The notes beneath the pieces are model-generated. The model made no database searches. It was not told the DNA's origin and saw only the letters and a list, made by a program, of their open reading frames with translations. 64,000 nucleotides of DNA from Yponomeuta sedellus (Eukaryota; Arthropoda; Insecta; Lepidoptera; Yponomeutidae): assembly GCA_934045075.1 (NCBI GenBank), contig OW203747.1, positions 9,010,357-9,074,356 on the forward strand, written 5' to 3'. The stretch's first letter is position 1; every line of letters starts with the position of its first letter. The translations under genes and the position numbers were made by a program. Positions 46,601 to 58,600 of the stretch are shown one piece after another.

Positions 46601-49600
46601 TCGACGATAGATACAAGATAGTACAATAAAAAAATACATAGATCACATCCAAGACCCGAGATAAAGTAGAAAAGTTCGTTTCCTAGTTTGACTCGGCCGG
46701 GTATCGAACCCGAGACATTCGGTCTTACAGTCGGCGTGCCAAACCGCTGAGCCACCGAGGCAAGCTCGCCTTTGTACAAACCCCTTTTGGTGCAGTAAAG
46801 AATATTCAATCCAATGTTTACCTAGCTATGCCCGATACCCAGATATGAGGTGTAATATGTATCACACAGCGGATACTGCATTTCGGTGATTATCTGATAA
46901 GTGACAGTGATATTGAGTCACATACTTGTACGACAAAGTCTAGTGGACATTTCGTTTTAGCACACAGATGTAATACGTGGAAACTAACATTATCAAGGTT
47001 ACGTTATCAACCCTTGTATGTCCCCACTGCTGGGGCATGGGTCTCTTCTTGCATCGCAGGAAGGTTAGGCCATACTCCACCACGGGGGCCTAGTCCGGGT
47101 TGGTGGAAGATTGTAAGACAGTGGCGGGCCTTACTGTCAGAAGTTATCGAGCCGCCCATAAGGCCTCCGACATGGCTTAACGACTGCCATTATATGACAG
47201 CCGGCAGCAACGGCTTAACGTGCCTTGCGAAGCACGGAAGCGCTCGGAAAAATGCCACTTGCGGTAGTCACGGGACGCTCACCCATCCCGTACCTGACCG
47301 CGCCTGTTGTTGCTTAACCCAGTGATTGATTCCAATCACTCGGTTCGTCTAGGCCACGAGCGCTTCGTCCATTATCACTTCGCGCACATTATCAAGGTGC
47401 TGGTCCTTAAATAAAATATCCTATGCAATGGTAACCAGGCAAAGACACATGTACGGCAGCCCCTGGTGGGATTCGAACCCACGATATCCGACCATTTGTG
47501 AAGTGATAATAAAAATACAACGTGGTAAGTTGGGTTGGACACTTATTATGAACTCTTGTATGTCCCCACTGCTGGGGCACCGGTCTCTTTCTGCATTGCT
47601 GGAAGGTTAGACTAGTGGCGGGCCTTACTGCCAGAAGTTGCCAAACCGCTTTACTTGACAAGCCGCCCCGAAGGCCTCTGACGCAAAGACCTTGATGATG
47701 AATCGTGGTGAGTAGAGACGGAACTCGTGCCGTTCCCAGTCCAGACTTACCCTGCAGGATGGCCAGCAGAATGACAATGATGAAGAAGAAGAAGGTGATG
47801 TCAAAGATGATGCGCCAGGCCTCGCTGTCGTCTCCGTCTGGAGGCTCCAGCTCGTCGCCTATGCCTCCGCCTGCGCGGACGCCCTTGTACAGATTGAACA
47901 CGAAGCACTGAAACAAACCAAATACAGTGAATGGGGAGTGCGATTGTTTTAAAAATTACTATCACTATCTTATTATTAATATGTTTATTGCACATAAGTA
48001 AAAAAAAATACAATGGCAATGTGGCGGACTTAATGCTATAAGCATTTTCTACCAGTCAACCACAGATGGTGCAAGAGATTAAATGGTAGGCATTCGAAAC
48101 AAAACGGAAGAAATACTTAGTTAAAATTAGATAATACTCAATAAGTACATATAATATAGAGGTAAGTCAGTAAATATACACTATATACTTATAATAAGTA
48201 GATAATAATTACTATCTTCGTTGATTTGTATTGTATTATGTTAACATAGTGCCGCGGTCCCCTCTCGAACCATCTACCTTCTGGAAGCCTATCGAACAGT
48301 CGCCACATGCTTCGTTTTAGTAACGCTGCAAGCAATAATGACTCGTATGTCTACGAGCATACGGCTAACAACTCTATGACAAGAAGCACTTCTAGAGTCG
48401 TTGCCGCGTGCACCGAGGGAAGGTACTTGCGGGAATGTTCGAGTTCAGTTCAGTTTTGACTTGCGAAGAGTAAACTTCGAGCGAACATACCTGCGAAACG
48501 AGTGATAACCTACGACCTCAGCGATACTATTGGACCTGACATAGGTGAGGTCGTAGATTATCACTCGTTTCGGCGACTATTCGATTGGCTTCCAGAAAGC
48601 TCTATTCTAGATAATTCGAGAGGGGACCGCGACAATATAAAGCCGAAAGTTTGTGAGTGTGTATGTTTGTTACTTCTTCACGTCTAAACGGCTGGAGCGA
48701 TTTTAATAAAATTTGGTATGGAGTAATCTGACACCCTGGCTTAACACATAGGCTACGTTTTACTGCGGGAAAATATCTAATTCCCATGGAAAAATGGATA
48801 AACCGCGGGTAAAACCGCGGGACACAGGTAGTTAAAAGTTAATTGCGTAATTTAAAAATGTTAACTATTACAGTTCTGATTTGTTACTGTTTCCATCATA
48901 CATGTAAAAAATATGTAAAGGATGGATGAATGTGAGAACACCTGTTAAGGTAAGATTTGGTGAATCTACACTCCTGGACACATCTATTAGCCCACCTTAG
49001 AGTTTAGGTTTCGATGGCCCCTACCTAAATATGATTGCTAGATTGAACAAAAACTATTGACGCAGTTTTAAACCTGATACATTTTACATAAACCTGGCTC
49101 AAAACTGCATAAAAACTTTTTGCTCGACCTAATTTAAATTTTTAGCTAGGACTAAACGAAACTGAAAATGCCAGGTGGGCCAATAGACGTGTCCAGAAGT
49201 GTATTTTAAATAGGAACTGCTAAATGTTTAACGCATGTCTATGCTCACAATAAATCGCACCCTCAGAACGAAAGAGGCCTAAGTCAAAAAATAGTGAAAT
49301 TGAGTTACAATGATAGAGTCATAAAAAGGTATGCCGTGGACGGAAGATTCGCTATGCTCTTTTTTACAATAAGTGCCTTTGTTTTACTATTCATCGGATA
49401 GAGCATACCTTTTTATGTCTCTCTATGATTGTTAGGTACTCAATTTTTTGAGAATTTTTCGAGTGTTTAAACTATTTTTTGACTTAGGCCTCTTTCGTTC
49501 TGAGGGTGCGAAATATTCTTACTCTTAATTAATCCACTGAATCAGTAATAGAACTTTGGTATCTCCTCACTTACCGTGAGCATGTCGTGGCAGTTCTTGT

Positions 49601-52600
49601 TGACTTCGTCGTCTTCCTCTTGCACGTAGAACTTGCGGAAGAAGTTGAACGCGATCACCGTGTAAATGTACACGATGATCGTTAGCAGCATCACAGTCAG
49701 CACCAGCTGCGGACAAACGACCGTTTCACTTTCACATACTGTAGTGCTGAGTGCTTAGTGCGAGTTTTTTAACTACTCGATCGCGTTAACGTAAACTCAT
49801 ATTTCTATGGCATCGAGGAAGCGCCACCTAGCGACAAGTATGGGAATTAAAATTGCTGAGTGCGAGTTGTAATGGTTTACGTTGAGAAGTGAACACGTTT
49901 ACCAGCCAAAACACGAATAAACGCGAGTGCGAGTTGTACTGTGGCAGCGTTTTGCCAGTTCGAACGGTTAACTTACTCATACTCACTACACAATGCTCGA
50001 TTAACGCGGTAGTAAAGTTATTCGATTGGATCTGTCAAACTCGCACTAAGTACTCAGAGTGCTGAGTGCGAGTTTTTTAACTACTCGATCGCGTTAACGT
50101 AAACTCATACTTCCATGGCATCGAGGAAGCGCCACCTAGCGACAAGTATGGAAATTAAAATTGTTGAGTGCGAGTTGTAATGGTTTACGTTGAGAAGTGA
50201 ACACGTTTACTAGCCAAAACACGAATAAACGCGAATGCGAGTTGTACTGATACTCACTACTCAATGCTCGATTAACGCGGTAGTAAAGTTATTCGATTAG
50301 ATCTGTCAAACTTGCACTAAGCACTCCAAAGAAGTGAAAAGTCTTTCAGTTCGATGGCGGGGCAGTGACGGACTGATATCGACAGCCTGGGTGGCATTTC
50401 CCAATCCTCGGCCTTTACCACGGGACCCAGTCCGGGTTGGTGGAGGATTGTGAGACAGTGGCGGGCCTTGCGAATCACGGAACCGCTCGGGAAAATGCCA
50501 CTAGCGATAGCCATCCCGCACCTGACCGCGCCTGTTTTGCTTAACTCAAATCGATATCGACCTTTGTGTCCCCACTGCTAGGGCACGGGTCTCTTTCTGC
50601 ATCGCAGGAAGGTTAGGCCATACTCCACCACGGGGGCCAAGTCCGGATTTGTGGAGGATTGTAAGACAGTGGCGGGCCTTACTGTCAGAAGTTATCAAGC
50701 TGTCCATAAGGCCCCTAACATGGGTTAACGACTGACATTACATGAAAGCCGGCACCAACGACTTAACGTGCCTTGCGAAGCACGGAAGCTCTCGGAAATA
50801 TGCCACTAGCAGCCACTATATGCCATCCTGCACCTGACCGCGCCTGTTGTTGCTTAACTCAAATGATTGATTCCAATCACTCAGACTAGGCCACGAGGTT
50901 TTCGTTCGAACATTTTAATCAATCAAATCAATTTATTTCAACGTGAAGAATTCACCATTCTGTTTGCTGAATGTCAATGTACAATAGGAAATGTAAGCAG
51001 CTGCCTTCGGGCCGCATTGTAGATAAATAGATAGAGATAGAGAACACTTCATTGCAAAGCCGGAAAAAAAAGAACACAAGCAATATTTGATTTTTTATTT
51101 GATTGTGGAGAAAAGGCAGCGGGAAAAAAAACCCCACTCTGAGCATCTTTTCTCAAGCCATACCTGCTTTCCGTTATGCGTGACGGACTGGAGAATAGTC
51201 CTCAGCGTCTTGAACCCGACGGCCACGTCCAGCAAGTGGGCGGCGAAGAAGAAATGGTTGAAGTTGCCCATCACGCTGAACGAGAAGTACCAGAGCGAGT
51301 AGAGGAACGAATTGTCCGTAATCGTCACGCCCGCCTTCCACACCTGGTAGCGCCAGTCGATATTCAGGATACTGTAGGGGAGAGTTTTCGCAGGTTAATA
51401 TTACTGTTGCGCCGTATTGGCTTTCTACTCTGCGACTGCGGCCACGCCACTCAAGGTACTCTGTGAATTATATTCTAGCGTATCCGATAGACGTTGTCGT
51501 GCACTGCAACGCCATCTGCCGGGCTGATTTGTGAATCTAAACCACATCAATATATATAATAAATAATAAATAAATATTCATGCACATATTACACAGATCT
51601 CGTTAGCCCTATACTAAGTACAACTAAATGACTTGTGTTATAGGTGCCAACTCGACGATAATTTAATACAATAAATACATAGATAAGACTAGAGACAAAC
51701 TAGAAAACTTCGTTCCCCAGTTTGACCCGGCCGGGGATCGAACCCGAGACCTTTTGTCTTACAGTCGGCGAAATATATATTAATGTGCTCTCTCATCGCC
51801 GGACTAGACGGCTCGATTGGTTTTCTTTTTCCTAATTTTATTTGCTGTATTATTGTGCATATTTATAAAGAACTTTATTCAGACCAGCTCTTTTTAAAAG
51901 GTCGAATCCACATGTAAATTCCACTTAATCGATGATTATTGGCACTATCGGAAAGCTGGGATCCCAGCGGTAATATTAATGGACCGCTGCCCTTCTGTTA
52001 GATTGGTTGGGTGGAGTGATCGCACAGCCCTTCTACGTACAATGAATGGCCCAAGTATGATGAACTATAGTCCATTTGTCTAGGTACGAGTACTTAGGTA
52101 CTTAAAAAAATGTAAACAATCTTGACACGTCTTTCCATTGAAATACACATTTTTTAAATCAACATCTTTACACTTTACCAATTCAATCGGAAGTAGAATT
52201 AAACAACTGAATAGAATTGAATTTAATTACAAATTATTGTTTTTACTTCTAACAAGGATACCTACTATCCTATCTCACGTATTTCTAGAAAATTCGTAAT
52301 TTCCAAAATATTAGCTTAGATAATTCTTTATTGCTCAACAATCATACTTGTACAAAGACGAGCTTAATAAGAATATTGTCTTTCAGCTAACCTTGGGTCC
52401 TATTCTCTCCACCTAGGATAGTGGAAGAGGCAGTGCCAGGAAGGTGTTATTGCGTAAAATTACACATGCAGGTCTCCCCACGGTGTGATACTCACTAGCG
52501 CACGAAGCCCTTGACCTCCTCCTCTTGGGTGGAGAATGAGGTCTTCTCCATTCCCAGCATGTTGGAGATAGAATCGAAGTCGTAGGTCTCTGAATACTTG

Positions 52601-55600
52601 ACGCGCACTTTCTTTTTCACGAACTTATCCCAATAGTTGACCGGGAAAGACCTGGGGAGTAGACAAAGTGAAAGTGAAAATATTTTATTTACCATAAAAT
52701 CAACGCTTAAAAACTACAAATAAATATATACGTATTTGTTTTATGGTAAAAAGGAAGGGTTATATTCTTTTTAATGCACTAACCCGTGCTAAGGACAATT
52801 TTAAAAAACCTATTTAGAGGCTAAAAATACTCTGCACGTAATACAAAGAATATTGTAAAGAGGTTCCAAATTTCACTGATGCCGAAGAGTCGCCCATTAG
52901 TTCAGTTGGAAAGAGCACTGGCACGGATAGCCAGAAGTCGCGGGTTCGAATCCCGGCATGGGTGGAATTTTTAGTCTCTAAATATGTTTTTTAAAAAAGG
53001 AAGGGGCTCAGCTTATAGCTATGACTGCATGCGTACTCAGTAGCGCAAAACAAACTGCGTTCAAAATGCGCACTCTACTAATTTTAGGACTAGATGGCGC
53101 TGACGGCTTTTTATAGCAATATGATTGGCGTTTATAATGCTATTGATTCTTTTTAGGGTTCTGTACCTCAAAAGGAAAAACGGAATCATTTTATTCAATA
53201 ATATACAATTAAGAATATAAACTATTTTTAATCTACTAACCCGTGCTAAGGACAATTTTAAAAACCGAACGTAATACAGCGAATATTGTTGTTAACGACC
53301 GAAAGCAGAGCACGATCGGAGATGTAGCGAGCATGGGCCGAGTGGTATTAATTAAGTTCTCGCGGTGCAAATATATATTAAGGCTACGGGGCTGGTAATT
53401 ATCGGCATAATGGCGGTAGTTTTTGATGGCAGGGACGGTGTATCTGGGGTCTTCACAAGGCGCTTTCTTTAATGTTTTATGCCAATACAGCTGTCCATTC
53501 TAACCGATCCATTGATGTTCTGCGCCCATTCACCGATAATTGCCGCCCTGACTGTGATCTATTGTCTCCAGAATTTGTTTTGCACTGTTTTATCGGTTTA
53601 TGGCCGCTCTCCCACGGTAAACCGTTGGCTTGCCTTCCGCCAGCTGCGTGGGAAGCTCCTGAACTCACCACGTTGATTTAATGTAATAACATGTAACTAG
53701 GATTGATCCACTGTGTCTAAATGTCGTATTTGTACACTATATTATAACATAAGATAGGTCTGATAAACCATCTGATTGTGTAGGAATTTCATAATTTTAC
53801 CTGTTTCTTTTAAATTGTAATGTATAATTTGAACCATGTAACTGTAAGATAAAATTAAGTTTTTTCCGTTAGTTGCATGTTAGTTTAATTAGTTTTAAAA
53901 TGAAATTCTATTTTTACTGTATTTTAATTTTACCATGCCGGTCAGGTACTCCGATAACGTATAAAAGGGCCGCCTGTTGTACGTGCCCACAGAGTTACCG
54001 CCGCGCATTCACCTAGGTAGGACGTCACGCCGCGTCCTACTGTGAATATAAGAATACCCCGCACGAGAGTATTGCTTTCAGTACCTGCACCCTCAAATCC
54101 TCCTGCGTCTCAGACATAGTCGCTTCAACAAGAGCGTTTGATAAGAAACGAGGCTTGTCGCCTGAAATCCGTCATCAACATTGGTCCTTCGAGCCGGATT
54201 ATCAAGCGGAAGCAATGACGAGTTACGAGACCAGAAGCAAGACTGCAGCGAAGATCGCGGTCGGCTCCACTGTGATTGCTGACCCTTTGGAAACTCCAGG
54301 GCGAGCATCACCACCTACGCTTCAGCCGACGACATCTGCGGCAGCGATACCCCCCGTCGATGCTATCGACCACCACACATCGCTTACCGCTTCAAAAGCC
54401 ACATCAGCTACGATTCGTCGTGCTGACAGCCAGTCATCCCGGACCAGTCGCAGCAGTCGCACTGAACGTCTTCGGATCCAGTACGAATGCAAGATGGAAT
54501 TGGTTCGCATCGCAGAAGAAAAGGAGAAGCGCCTCGCGAAATCCATTGCCGAAGCAAAGCAAGCAGCGGCAGTAGAAGAGAAACGCAGAGCAGAATCCTT
54601 CGCCGAAGCAAAGCAAGCAGCGGCAGTAGAAGAGAAACGCAGAGCAGAATCCCTTGCCGAAGCAAAGGAGGCAGCGGATCGCCTTGCTGAGGCTGCTAAC
54701 CTCAAAGAACATCTTCAAATCGAGGCTATAAAGGAAAAAATGGCTCTGAATCTCTCCCATGTGGATGAGGACGAAGATTTTAATGAGCATTCGATTGCGC
54801 TTCCTGAGGAACGCGTAGTAGAATGGCTAACGAATGTCTCCGCTCCTCAAGTACGAGACGCATCGCCGGAACCCGGGCCTGTTTACAGACAACTGGAAAC
54901 AAAGGCCGCCGCAGTCAAGGAAGCAACCCAAGAGGGCGACACGGAACTGGCAATTGAAAATTGCCAAAAGACGCGACTGGGTGAGCATTTTACATGCGCC
55001 ACACGCGATCTCGACCCCGAGCTCGCCACGCCGTTGAGCGGTGACTCAGCGATACTCGCCTCGCAGCGCCTGATAGCGCACCGTGGACAACCTGCTCTTA
55101 TCTTGAGTGTTCAAAATTTCAATTTTGCTGGTGCAAACGCCGAACTACATACCGCACTAGGAAATCTCGACAGTGACCAGCCACGAGACGAAATTACTTC
55201 ACGTGGCGTAAAAAGGCGCATCATCCTTCCAGCCGCACCGCGCATGGTAAGCTCAGAGAAAACACCTCTCCGTGTCATCTCGCATACCGAAGCACCTCAT
55301 AAGGAAGTGCTATACATGTTGCACGCGCCGGAAGTTGAGTTCGTGGCTTACAACCACCCGCTCAATTATGTGACAAAAGGCAACGATGTGCCGACAACCG
55401 TTACTCCGAACTTTCTGCCACTTGGCGCTGCTGCCAAAGACACGCCGCCGGTCCTGAATGGCGCTAACGATGTCGACATCAAGAGACAGTGGCACCGAGT
55501 AGAGGCCTTAGCTAAAATGTCCTGGCGTCGATGGATACGCAAATTCTTGCACACCAGGGCACATCAAAAGGAATTGCTGCACACGTTGCACATGCTGGAT

Positions 55601-58600
55601 GTAGACCTCGTAGCTTACAACGACTCGCTCACTTACGTGAGAAAAGGCAACAACAAGCCAAGAGCCGTTACTCCAATCCTTCTGCTACCCGGCAGTGTTG
55701 CCAGAGATACGACGCTGGTCCGGAAAGATTCCATCCACGTCAACATCAAGAGACAGTGGCGCCCAACAAAGGCAATAGTTGGAATGTTCTGGCGGCCCTG
55801 GACACGCGAATACCTGCTGACGCTCTACCATAGACACAAGTGGAAATGTGAAAAACCCCCAGTGCGCGTAGGGGATTTAGTGCTAATAGTGGACGGAACA
55901 CTCCCGCGTAATGTGTGGCCCCGAGGCAAAATAAGTGCAGTGCATCCGGGAAACGATGGACAAATTAGAGTAGTTAGTGTTAAGTTTTCTAGTGGTAAAA
56001 TCCTGCGCAGACCGGTGAACAAACTGGTCGTGCTCCCTATTGATGAGTTATCGGTGGAATCCTCCAACTAGGGGGTGGAATGTTAACGACCGAAAGCAGA
56101 GCACGATCGGAGATGTAGCGAGCATGGGCCGAGTGGTATTAATTAAGTTCTCGCGGTGCAAATATATATTAAGGCTACGGGGCTGGTAATTATCGGCATA
56201 ATGGCGGTAGTTTTTGATGGCAGGGACGGTGTATCTGGGGTCTTCACAAGGCGCTTTCTTTAATGTTTTATGCCAATACAGCTGTCCATTCTAACCGATC
56301 CATTGATGTTCTGCGCCCATTCACCGATAATTGCCGCCCTGACTGTGATCTATTGTCTCCAGAATTTGTTTTGCACTGTTTTATCGGTTTATGGCCGCTC
56401 TCCCACGGTAAACCGTTGGCTTGCCTTCCGCCAGCTGCGTGGGAAGCTCCTGAACTCACCACGTTGATTTAATGTAATAACATGTAACTAGGATTGATCC
56501 ACTGTGTCTAAATGTCGTATTTGTACACTATATTATAACATAAGATAGGTCTGATAAACCATCTGATTGTGTAGGAATTTCATAATTTTACCTGTTTCTT
56601 TTAAATTGTAATGTATAATTTGAACCATGTAACTGTAAGATAAAATTAAGTTTTTTCCGTTAGTTGCATGTTAGTTTAATTAGTTTTAAAATGAAATTCT
56701 ATTTTTACTGTATTTTAATTTTACCATGCCGGTCAGGTACTCCGATAACGTATAAAAGGGCCGCCTGTTGTACGTGCCCACAGAGTTACCGCCGCGCATT
56801 CACCTAGGTAGGACGTCACGCCGCGTCCTACTGTGAATATAAGAATACCCCGCACGAGAGTATTGCTTTCAGTACCTGCACCCTCAAATCCTCCTGCGTC
56901 TCAGACATAGTCGCTTCAACAAGAGCTTTTGATAAGAAACGAGCCTTGTCGCCTGAAATCCGTCATCAACAATTGTAGAGGTTCGAAATTTCACTGATGC
57001 CGATGAGTCGCCCATTAGTTCAGTTGGAAAGAGCGCTGGCACGGATAGCCAGAGGTCGCGAGTTCGAATCCCGGCACGGTTGGAATTTTTAGCCTCTAAA
57101 TAGGTTTTTAAAATTAAGAATATAATCATTTTATAGTGTTGACAGCGAGACTCGATTCCTCAACTATTTATAATATAAAAATACCTCTAGATTTATACGG
57201 ATCCATCGGTGGGCGAGCCCCACTCGCACTTGTCCTATTTTTTTGTAAGAAAGAGTATGCACACTCGTAATTAAATGCCGCTGACGGAATTTTCATAGCA
57301 GTAATTAAAAATTATCTTATGCCTAGGAACGACAGGTTAAGGGCCTATTTTACAATCTGCAAATAAAGTTCCGGATAAGCTATCCGCAACCAGTGCTGCC
57401 GTTTGTTCTAAATTTAAATGAATATTCCTATATTGCGTGTGTTTGTTTATGGCTTCAAATTTAATACAAACGGCAGCCCTGGTTGCGGATAGATTATCCG
57501 GAACTTTATTTGCAGATTGTGAAATAGGCCCTCAATCTCATTAGAAACACTTTCATTGCGCGATGCACGAATTTCGAAGTGTGCAGTCAGTGCATGCACA
57601 GAGTTGACATTAATTTACTCTTCTTCTTCTTCAGGCTATATTAGTCCACTGCCGGACATAGCCCTCCCCTAATGAGCAGTACTATTCCACCAAACTGCGA
57701 TCCCCAACCTGCATGCCCAGCGTGCGGATCATGGGCATTACCCCCCAATGATGGTACAACCCTGCGCTTTGGCGCTATTTAGGGGAGGGCTATGTCCAGC
57801 AGTGGACTAATATAGCCTGAAGAAGAAATTATATAAGTGTACCATGTGAAATCAATACACACAGGAATATTTTATGTGAACCATCTTACTTGGCCGATAT
57901 AACGAGCTTGTCCCAGTGGCTCTTCAGGTCATCATCTTCTGGTTGCTCCACGATGTAAAGGCCGTCGAATTCCAGCTTGCGGGCGATCTCCTTCTCGCGC
58001 TTGAAAATAGCTAGCGGGACCTGAAATTTACAAATATAAATTGACAACATATGAATATTTTACAACGCGCAAAACTAAAAATACCGTTTCTTATTTGTGC
58101 TATTTCGTAATCTTGATTACGAAAAAAATATTTAGAATTGCTTAATTTTAGAGAAAATAATTAAAAACCAAAAATTGTGTGATGACGTCACACATACGGT
58201 GGAATGAGGAGGTACCGATGCCTAATATTAAAAATGATATCACAGATGCATTTTCAATTTCATTAAAATGCCTTAATTCCATGGTTTTTAAAACGGCAGC
58301 AAGGGTGTTAGTATTATTAAGCCGTATGTGTGACGTCATTTGGCGGTTACGTCCTTTTAGAATGAGACGAAATTTAAACAGAAAAATATGAGTGAAAATC
58401 ATCGAATTTCCGAAAATAAAAAATATGGGTCGTTTTATTTCGTATCTAGTTTCCTTTAAGACAGTAAAATACGTATGCTAAAAAAATTAAATGTTGTCAA
58501 TTTATCAGGGAATCGGAGCAGTGGTAGCAGAGCGGTAGAACGCCGGCTTCACCATCGGAAGGTTGTGGGTTCGAATCCCGGCACGTACCAATGACTTTGT

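Larger units (their letters stand above)
53290..56971 (+). mobile_element. BEL/Pao LTR retrotransposon, internally deleted
   Basis: LTRs of 891 bp at 53290-54180 and 56081-56971, each TG...CA. I see only two differences between them (54136 G/T and 54152 G/C equivalents), so the insertion is recent. It is flanked by the 5-bp duplication ATTGT (53285-53289, 56972-56976). The primer binding site at 54182-54200 and a purine tract AGGGGGTGGAA at 56070-56080 are intact. Protease, reverse transcriptase, RNase H and the integrase core are all missing. One ORF joins a Gag start to the integrase tail. It should be mobilisable only in trans. Confidence 0.92.
53225..57113. repeat. repeat with tRNA-like core, copy 10, split by the BEL element
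   Basis: A reverse tail at 53225-53270 joins CGTAATACAGCGAATATTGT, where the BEL element enters. The sequence resumes at 56972 with ATTGTAGAGGTTCGAAATTT and a core at 57010-57082. Confidence 0.75.
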
